From assembly GCF_039555335.1 (NCBI RefSeq), contig NC_092640.1, positions 41,655,099-41,719,098 of the forward strand: a stretch of 64,000 nucleotides of DNA, in the 5' to 3' direction. This DNA is from Amphiura filiformis. Taxonomy: Eukaryota; Echinodermata; Ophiuroidea; Amphilepidida; Amphiuridae. Below the pieces are notes generated by a model, which was not told where the DNA came from, did not search any database, and saw nothing but the letters and a program-made list of their open reading frames with translations. How positions within the stretch are numbered: the stretch's first letter is position 1; each line of letters starts with the position of its first letter. Both the position numbers and the translations under genes were made by a program. Shown here piece by piece: positions 46,623 through 59,369 of this stretch.

Positions 46623-48125
46623 AATACTATGATGAGTTCCCTCATATTTACAGCATTCGAATATAAAATGGTAATTATATCTAGGCAAGAGCGAAAAAGT
46701 CGACAATTGGTCGGCAAATCATTTCTCATAATAATCGCTGCATGCATACAATATGAATGTGATGATGCCATGCGTTAGAATAATTGATGATATGACTACA
46801 ACTCTAGTCGAAGCGTGCTAGCTTGACTTGATGTTCATATATCTTCATTATTTGAGCATTTACGTTTTCGCGCATACAATTTAGACCTGTCTGGTTTTCA
46901 GAATTGCATATTTGGAGAAGGGTGTTTGAAGTATTTTGGTGTATATTTTTCCACTGCATATTTTGAATTTGGTCACGTTGGTTCCAGATCCCCGCGAGTG
47001 TCGACTGCAGACGACAAGTTTCAATTTTTTTTTAGAAATTCAAAAAAATTCAGAATTGTAAATTTTCATGACCATATTTGGAATCTGCATCAAAAATGCA
47101 TTAAAATGAACACAAACAAGCCTAGTATTGGTTCAGTGGTTCTTAAGATATCTCTTGATAATTTGAGAAAATTCTCAAAACTTTAGACTTTAATAATGTT
47201 GAGCCTTTTATGACTTGCACCCAAAGCATACTTTTAAAGTTTTTATTGATTTATTAAAGTTCTACATTTGTACTTATTTTTTTATATTTTTTTTTATTGA
47301 TTTTATTTTAATTAATTGTTTTAAGATATTTTATTACAAATGTAGGTATACCGGTACATGATTGTAACCATAATTAAATGTAGGTGAAAATTTAAAATTG
47401 TTAAATTTGATGAACAAAATCAGTAAAATGTCAAGGGTTATCGAACATTAAAAAAAGCAGCAATGAGTACAAATTGGATCTGACGTGAGTATTCGGTAAT
47501 TTGTTCACCCACACTACTCCGTAAGGCGGGTCGGAGGTAGGCATGACCGAGCGATATAGCCTACACGCATGATTCTGCCCAATGTGAAAACGCTGAAAAG
47601 TTTCGTTTTGGTAAATAGGCCTATGTTATTGGCTTTAACTCAAGATCCGCAAGACATGTGAAAATATAAATACGACTATTGGCTTCTTTGATTAAATATG
47701 ATCAAGGTATTAATATTAACAATTGAAGTACACTACAAGCTAAAATAGCAAAAACTGGACAGATGTGGTCCCTGCCACCCCACTCGCCTTAAAACCAAGA
47801 AGTTGCGCCATGCAGTTGCTTGTATACACGGATGGATAGGTGCGAAATAATCTAATTTGAATCCGAGAGAAAGAAGCCATTTCTGAATGTCAAAAATTAT
47901 ATGATCTATAATTGAGAGGAAAGGCACCTGTGATTTCTAGAAGTTAGGTTGACTAGAGGTCAAAGTATTTGGGATTTCAAGCCATATAGCAATTTAGATG
48001 ATGCGTTAAAAATTATTTTTGAAGAACGGTCGAAAGTTAATAATATTTTGTATAATTACTTGCCTTCAGTTATTCCCAGAGTCAACAATATTCATTATGA
48101 TTGTTTTAAAATCATGAGAATGAAA
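46623..48125. other. A+T-rich spacer, nothing recognised
   Basis: I see no exon, RNA gene or clear repeat here; T-rich runs lie near 47270-47310. Confidence 0.4.
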
Positions 48126-49151
48126 CCCGGTGTCGTCACTTAACATTCAAAGGCGTAACGCATGATCGTTCCCCAAGTCAAAAATACCACCCTATTTTGC
48201 GCGGTTTCAAGAACATTTTCGTCATTTTTTACCCCTATTTTACACAAAAACGGGTACAAATTAGCCTTAAAAAATACCCCTATTTTTTGCATTTCAAGTA
48301 CACTTTTAAAAAGTACCCTTTTTTAACATTTCAAGAACACACACAAAACACTTGTCTGATTCATTTTTTTTTCTGAGGAGAACTCTGTTGTCCTTTTAAT
48401 ACATAAATGAGGAAAATAACAGAAAAATATATACAAATGCATCCAATAGGATGCATCATGTGTTTTTATGATACAGTTATCAACAATGTAATATTTCCTC
48501 CCGTTTTTGACAAAAATTACGAAGTCTGGCATTTGCCACAAATTCCCTCACTCAAACCACTAGGCCTATATCAGCCCCATCTTTAGATATTTTCAAGAAA
48601 AACCTCTAGCTTGCCGGTCACCAAATAGTTAGCGATTTGCGGTTTTCGCCCTGCTGACTACAACTTCAGAAGGTTCAGAAGGAACAATTCCTTTATGATC
48701 AGGTGCCATTTTGGAATAGTTTGTGGCCCGGTTTGTGGGTACCCAGTTTGTCAAAAGCTATAAAAGCCGATGAAAAAAGTCCCATGGAATCAGCGGCCAA
48801 ACTGGGTAGTCCCCCGTGACGTAATCGGTGTAAACAAAATAAAACCAAGTCGAGCGTGTTGCTGAATATTTAGGCCGGGATATTAGGAAGGCAAAAAAGT
48901 TTCACAAAAGTGAAATCCGGGAGTAAATTGAGCGAGAAATGGTAAGATTTCTTGGGATTTCAACATTATCAGGATTCACAAAAATATACCCTATTTTTTA
49001 ATTTCGAGTACACCGTCGTCAAAAACAACCCTATTTTTTAAACATCGCGAACATAAAATGTTCGCGAACATAGTTTAAAAATAACCCCTTTTTTCGCGAA
49101 ATTGGGAACGATCATGCGTACACATAGTCAATGTTAAGTGACGACACCGGG
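48126..49151. mobile_element. 1.0-kb element with CCCGGTGTCGTCAC inverted ends
   Basis: CCCGGTGTCGTCACTTAACA at 48126 is matched by its complement ending at 49151, and further in by GCATGATCGTTCCC. Within, ACCCTATTTTTT and TTTCAAGTACAC / TTTCGAGTACAC words recur several times in direct orientation near both ends. No transposase frame is visible; a non-autonomous DNA element of unknown family. Confidence 0.75.
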
Positions 49152-49331
49152 GAATGAAATGACACTGACATTGCAGTTGTTTTACACTTCCCTGATTGCA
49201 GCCAGATTTTTAACCCGATCAGTGAACTTGACTAGAACTAGCCCCGTTCCACAAACCGCGACCCCTCTCGAATAGCGACCGAAGGGAGCACCGAGCGTCT
49301 TTAACTATCAGCTACTATCCTACAGTTGGAA

Positions 49332-49406
49332 AATCATCATACAGGTATCAGAGTACAGCACAGAAGCCAGCATCATACAGGTATCAGAGTACAGCACAGA
49401 AGCCAG
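49332..49406. repeat. Short tandem duplication, about 37 bp twice
   Basis: CATCATACAGGTATCAGAGT and ACAGCACAGAAGCCAG occur twice in a row with no visible change. Confidence 0.9.
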
Positions 49407-49436
49407 TGCTAAACTTGACAACATCCTTAGAAGCAT

Positions 49437-49789
49437 TTTACGCATGCCCCCCCTGATAAATTGTGTGACTGATTTTGCATTTTTCTCAAAAAAATAACTA
49501 CACACTGGTAACAAAAGTTATGTATATTATTGGGGCAACAAATCCAATTGCTTCACTGAAATTTCAGTGATTCAAGACAAGTGGTTCATTGTGTTAAGAA
49601 ATGAGGTACATTCTAGCGGTACCTCTTTCCTTATCATAAATAACGTACCGCTTGTCTTGAGTCACTGAAATTCCAGTGTAAACTGGACTCATTGCCCCAT
49701 ACATAACTTTGGTTACCAGTGTGTTATTATTTTTTGAGAAAAATGCAAAAATAGTCACAAATTTATCAAGGGGTGTTGTACCACCTTAA
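49437..49789. mobile_element. 353-bp foldback element
   Basis: The arms pair along most of their length: CCTGATAAATTGTG with its complement near 49770, TTTTGCATTTTTCTCAAAAA with 49736-49755, CACACTGGTAACAAAAGTTA with 49701-49720, and CACTGAAATTTCAGTG near the middle. The right end is CCACCTTAA. Related to 62439-62794 by the TTTTGCATTTTTCTCAAA block and the GGGGCAA / ACTGAA centre. Confidence 0.85.
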
Positions 49790-50330
49790 AGCAAAATTTA
49801 TAATAAAATGACACGACACATGATAATTTATCAATTTGTTTAAACTGCTCTTATGAATACTAGTATGAGGAATTTAGGTGTGTATTATTATATGCCTGCA
49901 CACTTACTTGGAGTTCCTAGTACACAGAAAATTCAGAAATTACTACAGTATTTAGATCGAGCAGATAATTTCTGCATTATCTGTGTTAAAAAATATCATT
50001 TAGTGCCTATATAGATCATGACTTTGTAGGAAGTGCACCTGTAGTTTGTATTACATTGATTACTCTACTTTGCCTTATTTTCTTCTTGATAAGACAGCAC
50101 AATACACATGATATATTAACCTAGTATCCGGAATTCATTAGACAGATCGGAATGATGTCACCCAGCTATTACTAGATATAAGCCTACTCCCTCTGCTAGC
50201 TTTTACCTCAAAATAACATTTATTATTATTATTTTATTAAATGAGACAATTATAGGAAGATAACAGTTTGATAATTTCAAATTTTGACGGGACTAATAAA
50301 AATGTTTTGGATGTCGAAATCAACTCTCTA
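49790..50330. other. A+T-rich spacer, nothing recognised
   Basis: No feature seen. Confidence 0.4.
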
Positions 50331-50332
50331 TG

Positions 50333-50565
50333 TGGACACAGTGGCGCAGCGGTATACGGACTCAGACTCACAATCGGAGGGTTGCGGGTTCGAACCCCGG
50401 CTGTGGTATGATCGTGTGGCCTTGTACATTCACCTCAATTTTGCTTCACACCACCCAGGTATAATGAGAGGCTGGTATATATCTGTAAAACTGCTGTATC
50501 CAGTGGCCGCGTAATAAATTTGATATGATATAATCAAGATGGAAAGGCACTATAAATATGACGAC
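50333..50565 (+). mobile_element. tRNA-derived SINE, second type
   Basis: A box GTGGCGCAGCGGTATACGG and B box GGTTCGAACCCC at tRNA spacing, then a body with CACACCACCCAGGTATAATG, a segment it shares with the SINE at 40372, and a tail with GGCACTATAAATATGA. The long tail and lack of a proper 3' acceptor stem argue against a working tRNA gene. Confidence 0.85.
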
Positions 50566-51546
50566 ATTTATCTATTTTATTTATTTGTTTGTTGATATTT
50601 AATTACCAGTTTAAAAAAATATCAAATATGAACGATCTTCCATGTTTGAACTTGAATATGACCAATTCCTGATGTCAGCAAACAGTTGCTGTCAATAACC
50701 ACGTGTATGAACATCCCCAGGGTAGCGTCCCCAGGGTAGTGGTAAGATTCTATTTTTAGGTAAGTGACCCTAGTTTGATTGCTCAATCGACGACATCCTA
50801 TATTCCACACGTTCCACGTGGAAAGTGCATTCAAAGTTAACTTTTTCAGAAACTTTAATGCTATAAGCTGCTATAACGTAAACGTATGCCTTGTAAAATG
50901 GAAAACTGAAAAAAAAGAAAAAAAATTTAAAAATAAAGAAATAAAAAGTAAAGAAAAAAAAAGAAGTAGAAAAAAACAATAAAAACAAAAAACAAATGAG
51001 AAACAGAAATGAAACATTATTTTCAAAGATTGAAATTTTCACTCTTTTTTATCCATACCATTTACGTGTAGAATTATGAAAAATATGTGTTTATTTGGTC
51101 AAAGTCCTGTTTGTTTGTTGGTTGTTTTTGTCAATATACTGTTAGAAATAAATAGGTGTCCGATATTCAAACGGATCAAAATATTTAAAACCAATCAAAA
51201 TCGGCTCAATGGAACAAAGTTGTGCACTGTATTAAATGCACTTTGAATTTGATGAAAAATGGAATGTGTTCTTCCACTTAAACGTTGCAGGACACAATGA
51301 AACCCTTTCTTTAGTTTAAGAATATTCATGGTATGTTAATAATTGCCTTAACATTTCAGGCCAATTAAGGCATTTTTTTTAAAAGACTTAAATGGATAAT
51401 TTCATACAACAATCAGCGATAATGGTCGATTTCACTCAGGGTGAAACGGTCAAATTATTTTACACTAAAAAAGCAAACATACAAAGAACAATAGGCAATT
51501 GTTCCCTATCATCATTATTGGATGAATGCGTAATTCTGTTTCTTTT
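50566..51546. other. Spacer with purine-rich run
   Basis: An A/G-rich run (AAAAAAGAAAAAAAA and similar) at about 50905-50990. No gene recognised. Confidence 0.4.
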
Positions 51547-51912
51547 AGGCCGTGTAAAATTAATATTTTGGTTCTCGTCCCTCCCTCCTCAATTTCTGGG
51601 ATTTTTTTTTTATTTTATTTTTTAGATTTTTCAATTTTTTAGACTTTGGAATGATTTATGAATATGTTTATTAGAGAACAAGCATCACTTGCAAGTCTTT
51701 TTGTGGTACTCTAGGGGGTTTACCCTCAGAATCTCACATTTGAAAAAAAAAGGCCTCATCGTTTCCTCTAGCACTGTTGGAGAAGACCGAAAACTACTGA
51801 CAATGCTAATTTTACATTGGAAAAAAAAAAAAAAAAAAAAAAACACCTCCCTCCCTCATCAATTCATGAAAATCCTCTGGACGAGAACCAAAACATTAAT
51901 TTTATACGGCCT
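51547..51912. mobile_element. 366-bp inverted-repeat element with poly-A
   Basis: AGGCCGTGTAAAATTAATAT with TTTTGGTTCTCGTCC at the left is matched inverted at the right (GGACGAGAACCAAAACATTA to ACGGCCT). It carries an A run of more than 20 bases and GGGGGTTTACCCTCAGAA, AAAAAGGCCTC like the element at 46258-46622. Confidence 0.8.
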
Positions 51913-52638
51913 TATCTAATTAAAATCACAGAACAGAGTTATTATTTCTTTTATAAATGGAGATCTGAGCAAATGATAGCGTCATCCACCATGTCCACTG
52001 TGAACAAATGGTTACGGTTGGACGGTTGCTTTTTGCTGAATATAAACTTTAATAAAAGGTCCTGCGCTATGAGTTGGGATACCTAATTTGGCGGTGGAGT
52101 AACACTTTTCCACTTTAAGTGATGTTTATGATGTCATATTTTCCATAATACTTGTCATACAATAATAAATTTGGTGTCATTTTAAAGAGTAATCTATACT
52201 CTTTCCATAGCAATAAATAAAATTGGTTCATGTCGTTTCAGTTTTAATTAGAATTAATTAATTAATGAATTGGTGATTGCTGTGGTGGCTAGGGAGCCAT
52301 TTTCACACGGTTAATTTTAAAGAAACGGGAAGGTCCATGTGTCATGAAAACACAATTTCTGGATTAACAGACCCCAAATACATAGACACCAAAATGAAAT
52401 AAGAAGCTTTAAAATAAAAAAATTAACATCATTTTATTACAAATATATGGTCAATTCCAGCGAAAGCGGGACAAAATTCTCTCGATGTAAACATTCCACT
52501 TTAAAATGTCATTAATAAAGGAAATCACGTTATTGATGGAGCATATCATGTCACGTCCAATGTGCTCTCTTTGTGCATATAGGCCTTTACTAGCAAGTCA
52601 TACCAGGGGACAAGTTATGATAGCTTAAATGAATTGGC
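51913..52638. other. A+T-rich spacer, nothing recognised
   Basis: A stretch of TAATTAATTAAT lies near 52253. No gene or element identified. Confidence 0.4.
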
Positions 52639-54020
52639 GTTACCCACGAATTCAAAGATAAAGCACCATATATGTCATTGAATGTCCTTCAATCAAAATG
52701 AAATTATTACCGTTAGAAAGACGTTTGCATGATCTCTCATCATATGTAAAACGATTGAATTCCACCAAAGTGTGTGGACTCTAGAGGCCATTAAGTCAAT
52801 TTGGCTAATAATTTTGTTACCCGCGTATCAAAAATAAAATGATCGTTCTGAAAAATGTTAAGTGAATATGCCATAAATGACTCTATCATGAAACGAAGTT
52901 TTGTTCTATAATTCTGAGGTCCAAGTGATTATTTTATGCAAATACGTTTTACCCATAAAATTCCATAAAATCAAATTTGACGTTACCCACGTATCAACTG
53001 TTACCCACGAGTCCATCAAATATAATTGCCATAACTTGAATTAACATTTAATGACTTTGGACACTGAATTTAGTTTGACAAGCGCTTAAAATTGTAAATC
53101 GTAAAAATACGTTCACCGCTTTAAAAAAGAATCTACGACGGTTTAAACTTTTGTTACCCACGAATCCCGAATAGATGCTAACCTTGAAAAATAAGGAGAT
53201 TGTTTATTTTAAGTTTAAATCAGCACATATTCAAGCCATGGGTATGCTATAATTTTGACAGTACTTACAGTTTATACACCTAAGAAACGCAAACCCCAAA
53301 CGGTACTATTATAGCTTTACCCACGAATTCGGCGTTACCCACGAATCCAAGGATTTACTTGTAAATTATATGTTTCTTATGCATCTTAACATTTTGAAAA
53401 CATGCGAAATAGGTTCCAAAACAGTCCTGTTTAATAGCGTCCTCTTGAAGGTATACTGAAGCTGCATCATGAAGTTTTGATTGATTATCCTAAATTACCA
53501 TTTTGGGGGTAAATGCAATTGGTTAGAGAAACGGGAATCATTGAAACACAATGAAGGAATAACCGCATGGTGGTTTCCAACCTTCTGTAATATTTTCTAT
53601 TTTGTCGCTTACCAATACATACCTTCAAATATGTGTTACCCACGAACATTTTGGTTACCCACGAATCCGTACTTAAATTATAGTTAACAATGTATTGATA
53701 GTGTTTTAGTTCATAGGATCTGTCAAACACGAGTTAATAGAATATTGCTGCATGAAAATATGGAATGATTTTACTAAAATAATAATATAAAACTGTTTGC
53801 TCTGTCTATTTGAATTTGGCAACTTCATTATTCTCAAAATTTTATACCCAAAATGCCATAATGATCCATTCTAAATATTCCATGTAGTCTGTATTTTGAT
53901 TAAAATTCATTTTAGTGCCATTGCAGCCTGAATTATTGACATAAGGAAAAGTATTTTTTATTTTTATTTAAAAAAATTAATAGGAATTGCTATTTTCCAG
54001 ACGCTGTTACCCACGAATCC
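52639..54020 (+). repeat. Irregularly spaced GTTACCCACGAATCC motifs
   Basis: The 15-base word GTTACCCACGAATCC or a close variant occurs about ten times, all in the same direction, near 52639, 52816, 52982, 53000, 53153, 53325, 53334, 53635, 53654 and 54005. Spacing runs from 9 to 350 bases, and the DNA between is not repeated. One inverted copy (GAATTCGTGGGTAA) lies at 56239. This is not a tandem array; it may be the body of an unknown element or a set of protein-binding sites. Confidence 0.8.
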
Positions 54021-54329
54021 ATCCGAGATCCTCATCCTGCGACGAGATACAAAATCTAACTTGATATTTATATGAAGCATTTATACTAATCTTTCGAAAT
54101 AATACAGTAATGAATAAATGACAGCCACTTTGGGGAGAGTTCGAAGAATTGACACAATCTTAACTGTACACCTGGTTCTTTCTTAAAATTTGTAATAACC
54201 AAAATATTTCTTTGTAGATGTATGTAATAAAATTCTATTTTACGTTCAAAGTCTTCACCGATTTCTAGTGTATATGAGTCACACATAAAATATTGAAAGA
54301 TATTAAACTAGAGATAATTTGCGCTCACA

Positions 54330-56150
54330 GAGCGCAGACAATCGCCAGGCATGTAACCCTTTAATGACCTTTTGATCTGACCTTTGACCTTAATGTTTCC
54401 CAGGTCACGAGGTTTGTTGTCATCAAAATTGAGCCTCGTACCCATTACAGATGTCCAAAAATGCATTTCTAAAATTTGACCTCTGCATGACCTTTGACCT
54501 GACCCCTGCAAAATGTTCCCCTGGTCATGAGATCTGTTATCACTGAGTTTGAGCCCCATACCCCTTACAGATGTCCAGAAAAAGAAATTATAAGGTTTGA
54601 CCCCAGATAACCTTTAACCTGACCCCTGCAAAGTGTTCCAATATATTCCCCTGGTCATCAAGTTTGTTGTCACAGAGTGTGAGTCCCGTACCCCTTAAAG
54701 ATGTACAGAAAATGCATTTCTAAAATATGACCTCTGCATGACCTTTGACCTGACCCCTGTAAAATGTTCCCCTGGTCATGAGATTTGTTGTTAACGAGTT
54801 TGAGCCCCATACCCCTTATGGATACCGAGATAATGCAATTGTAAGATTTTACCCCCTTAATGACCTTTGACCCCAATTCTTTGTACAACTTTTAGACACT
54901 GGCTAAAGGCGATGCAGGTATGCAAGTGACGTCATTGTATTATGAAATTTGTGGAAGAAGAAGCATTTTGAGTGAAAATCACATTTTGGCCATAATGACC
55001 TTTGGATGACCTTTGACCTCGAGTTGGTCATGTAACATTTGTGCCCCTACCCAATGGTCCTTGTGACCAAATATGGTTACATTGGCCTAAAGCATATGGC
55101 TACAATGGCTCGTTAAAAGTTTGACAGAAGAAAGAAAGAAAGAACTAGATCTGGTTACAGATCTGGACCTAGCCGGGGCCGGAAATGCCAGTCTTAACTT
55201 AAAGTTTGACCTTTGACCTGATATTGTGGACATCTAACACCGTTAATGGAGCTTCACTGTAGCATGTAGGGGCTTTATCCGTCTTCCATATGCTGATATA
55301 CAGCTACTTTTCTGTAATTTTAAACTTTTTTTTGCAAATTTGACGTTTTGACCTCCTTAATGACCTTTGACCCCAATATAAAAAAAAATTATATACACCG
55401 AGAAAATGCATTGTTACAGTTTAAATTAAAAAATCAACTATGCTTAGTTATGGAGATAAAAATTCTTGAAGTTATTTAGCTTAAAACCGGAAATGACGTC
55501 TAAATGACCTTTGACCAAAAAATAAAAATACCGTGCATACATCGGGTAACACTAATGCATATATGAAGTTTATGTCACTCTGGTTTGGTTACGTTTTGAG
55601 ATAAAAAAAAATGAACATATTTGATGATTTTTGGTTTTTGACCGGAAGCGACCCTTAATGACCTTTGACCCCGAAACTGTAGACACCCCAAAGACCCTGG
55701 TTGGTAGCAATGCATGTGTGCTAATGACAACACTCTGCTATGTAATTTGTAAAAACAGTGATTTTTTTAATATTTTTAGCTTTCAGACCGGAAATGACCC
55801 CCTTAATGACCTTTGACCCAAATTCTGTGAATAAGTTATAGGCACTGGATATAGCCGATGCATATGTGTAAGTGACATCATCGTACTATGTAATTTGTGG
55901 CAGAAGAAGCATTTTAGAGTAAAATTGCATTTTTGCCATTGTGAGCAGGTCAAAGGTCAAATGGAGTCCAATGTCATGTCACATGTGGGGACATGGTCAG
56001 TGGTGATTGTGACCAAGTATGGTCAAAATCAGTCAAAGCATAACAGAGCTGGGGCGAAACGTGGCAAGTCACGCAAAATGTCACGTGTTGCCAGAAGAAG
56101 AAAGATCCGATAGCATCCCAAGACCTAGCCGGTGTCCCGGCTAGGTAAGA
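54330..56150. repeat. TGACCTTTGACC-rich repeat block
   Basis: Imperfect units repeat with TGACCTTTGACC, CCCCTGGTCATGAGATTTGT, GAGTTTGAGCCCCATACCCC and CTTACAGATGTCCAGAAA (first part, about 54345-54860), then a second kind with CTTAATGACCTTTGACCCC and GGAAGTGACC. Parts end in AGAAGAAGAAAG or AGAAAGAAAGAA followed by hairpins: ACCTAGCCGG and CCGGCTAGGT near 56130-56155. Blocks of this type are common in marine invertebrate genomes; the function is unknown. Confidence 0.75.
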
Positions 56151-57106
56151 ACTGACCAAAAACAGAACACTCGCAAATTGGAAATTTGCGATTGTAAGAA
56201 AGTGAAATTTTATGGCGTACAACAGGTGAAAAATGCTTGAATTCGTGGGTAAAATGCATATGCGCATTTAACACTTTATTTGGTCTAGCAAGAAAAGTTA
56301 TTTTTCAATCCGATGGCACTTCCACCTGATGATTCACTAGACATGATCGTCTCATTTGATAAGTCTAGAATTGAAAAGGAAAACATTTTCAAAATGGCCC
56401 CAGAGAGAATTTTGGCCCGCTTTGGCTGGAATTGACCATATATATTTTTTAGACCCCCTTCCTGAAAATGGTATTTTGGCCAGCACTAGCTCATTTCTTG
56501 GACGATTTTCATTAAAAAGGTGTCAAAACGCTCAGGAAAACAAGCCTCATCAAGTAAGGCTTTCCATGTGTTACCGAAAGGGGTCCCAACTCATGGCGCA
56601 AGACCAAAACGGACATATTTTCGGATAAATGCTGTTATTTCATTGTCTTTTATTGAATATTATCATATAGCTAGCTGTTCTTGTATTTATGGTTCAAGCA
56701 ATAATAGATGGAGCAATTGCAGACATGCCTGAATTATTTTTAGTAAACTACCCGTGACTATCAACAAATCAATTTTATAGCTATCACTTTTAATTTAATC
56801 ATGCATAAAATGTTTCGCATTGAAGAAAAAAATGTAACAAATCATTATTAAATATTAAATTTGCAATATATCAAATAATCAAAATGGAAAATGACGCGGA
56901 TCGTATAAAACTGGTTATCCTTCTCAGTTTAAATGTAGACACTAAATAACTACGGTTATTTTTGTTAACGATCTGTCCAATCAGTTTATTATATAAATCA
57001 TTAATTTAGTCATATCAGGCCTCTGCACTCTGGGTTATTTGGTACGACTCTGTTTAAGAGTCTATGTTTTGTAGGAGCGAACGTCATCAGTTCATGTCTA
57101 ATTTGT
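56151..57106. other. Spacer, nothing recognised
   Basis: Apart from the inverted GAATTCGTGGGTAA word at 56239 I see no feature. Confidence 0.4.
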
Positions 57107-57577
57107 ATAAATGGATTCTATTTGTCAAATTTATTTGTCCCATGCAATGAAAGGGTTATGTGAGAAAATGCTAAATATTTAGTTATATGACTGTATTGTT
57201 AACTTCTTTATAAAGAAGTTAAAAACAGACATAAATGTCAAAATGCATATAATTTTGATATGTATGTCTGTTTTTCAGAGAGTGTGTACATTTTAGGTAC
57301 CACTCACTATCGTGCAGTCCGTTTGATATTTACACGGGGATGGATAAATGGATTCTATTTGTCAAATTTATTTGTCCCATGCAATGAAAGGGTTATGTGA
57401 GAAAATGCTAAATATTTAGTTATATGACTGTATTGTTAACTTCTTTATAAAGAAGTTAAAACAACATAAATGTCAAAATGCATATAATTTTGATATGTAT
57501 GTCTGTTTTTCAGAGAGTGTGTACATTTTAGGTACCACTCACTATCGTGCAGTCCGTTTGATATTTACACGGGGATA
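57107..57577. repeat. 237-bp tandem duplication
   Basis: The unit starting ATAAATGGATTCTATTTGTC and ending GATATTTACACGGGGAT occurs twice (57107-57343 and 57344-57577), with only a few base differences near TTAAAAACAGACATAAA. A short perfect inverted repeat AACTTCTTTATAAAGAAGTT is present in each. Confidence 0.9.
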
Positions 57578-57737
57578 TTTAAAAGACAAAGTTTCAGTTT
57601 ACATTATATCCAAAACCGTGACAAATCTTATGTTACCTTTAAGTGAAATACTTTTAAACAAAGGACTTTATTGTGTATTTTGAACAACACATGCATAGTT
57701 GTTTTATTGAGATTTCGGATAAGAGACTGCGGCATAA

Positions 57738-57984
57738 GGGACCGTTCACAAACACTTGTAACGGGGGGGCTGATGCAAAGGGGGGTGAATTTTTATCCCT
57801 CTGAAGGGGAGCCTTTAAATATATCACCGTTACACTAATTTATATGGGTTGACGTTCATTATTCATGGCCAAAAAGGGGGGCCCTTAAAATAATTTTAGG
57901 TCTGAAGGGGGGGCTGATAAAATATGTGAATGTTTCTTTTTGCATCAGGCCCCCCTGTTACAAGTGTTTTTTTGAACGGTCCCT
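57738..57984. mobile_element. 247-bp inverted-repeat element
   Basis: AGGGACCGTTCACAAACACT with TGTAACGGGGGGGCTGATGC at the left is matched inverted at the right. The interior is G-rich (GGGGGGCTGATAAAA). Non-coding. Confidence 0.85.
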
Positions 57985-58614
57985 GAGTTATTCATTTTGT
58001 ATATTAATATATAGATCTAAATGGACATGTAATGTGTGCCATATTGCTTGTCCATAAATTCAAAGTGACCTTTCCGTATCTAATAATAAATATTAGAGCG
58101 GAATTGGTAAATATTGACAAACCGATAAATATGTTTGTACATATTGCATTGGTCAAACATATGCAAGTATGCATATTTCACACTTATGTGTTGTGCCTGC
58201 CTTTATATATGCCTATGCAAAACTGCCACCACGTTATATAACTTTATGAGACGACGTAACAAATTATAAAACATTTTACTGGCCCGACCGGCCCAGAACC
58301 AGATTTTGCGTTTTGGGAGATTGTTGGTTTTAAATTTTTCATGTGAAATCAGCCTGAAAATATTTCAAACAAAATTCAGAACATGCGCAAAATAATTTAT
58401 GTTTGCAAAAAAAAATCATCAAATATTTGCCAGATTTCCAAGCCTTCAGTGATAGGGTCAGTAGAAGCCTAATAAAAAAAATTAAAAAAAACACCCAAAA
58501 ACCAAAAAAACCAAAACCAAAAAAAAAAACCCAAAACAAAACAAAACTAGAGTCAATAGATTCTGAGTACAAGCCGCCGGCAGTAAATATAACATTAATG
58601 GGTCAATTTTGACC
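57985..58614. other. A+T-rich spacer
   Basis: Contains an A/C-rich run (AAAACCCAAAACAAAAC) at about 58475-58550. No gene seen. Confidence 0.4.
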
Positions 58615-59285
58615 AATTTCAAAATTTGACCTTCGACCCCTAAACTTTGACCGTCACCATTGACTTTTTGTTTTGTCTCACTAAGGTCTATCATATGCAG
58701 CATTCAGATTTGCCATACCTCGCTGTTTGAAATTTTACACATTTTGACCTTTTGACCCCAAGTACAAAGAGGTCACCATTGACTTTTGTTTTGTCTCACT
58801 AAGGTCTATCATATGCAGCACTCAGATTTGCCATACCTCGTTGTTTCAAATTTTACACATTTTGACCTTTTGACCCCAAAGTAAGCATTGTACAAAGAGG
58901 TCACCGTTGACTCTTTGTTTTGTCTCACTAAGGTCTATCATATGCAGCACTCAGATTTGCCATACCTCGTTGTTTCAAATTATACACATTTTGACCTTTT
59001 GACCCCAAAGTAAACATTGTACAAAGATGTCACCATTGACTTTTTATTTTGTCTCACTAAGGTCTATCATATACAGCACTCAGATTTGCTATACCTCGTT
59101 GTTTGAAATTTTACACATTTTGACCTTTTGACCCCAAAGTAAACATTGTACAAGGAGGTCACCATTGACTTTTTGTTTTGTCTCACTAAGGTCTATCATA
59201 TGCAGCACTATAACTTGACATATCTTGTTGTTCAAATTTAGTTTGTATTGCATACGGGGTCAAAGGTCAAGCAATGGTCAAGCTG
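58615..59285. repeat. Tandem repeat of about 118-130 bp, five units
   Basis: AAGGTCTATCATATGCAGCA recurs at about 58683, 58801, 58930, 59059 and 59189, each followed by AGATTTGCCATACCTCGTTG and TTTTGACCTTTTGACCCCAA, with CACCATTGACTTTTTG before it. The last three spacings are 129, 129 and 130 bp. It belongs to the same TGACC-rich class as 54330-56150. Confidence 0.85.
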
Positions 59286-59369
59286 TGAACACCCTGAATA
59301 CCCATGCCACTAGTGACCAACATGTATTAATTAGAGCTTCGGCGCATTTTGTTTGTAGAAGAAGAGGCA

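Noticed and set aside
50333-50410. tRNA gene
   Set aside because: A and B boxes are present but the unit continues into a SINE body and lacks a clean acceptor stem.
50905-50990. Lysine-rich open frame
   Set aside because: Produced by a purine-rich low-complexity run, no start context or homology.
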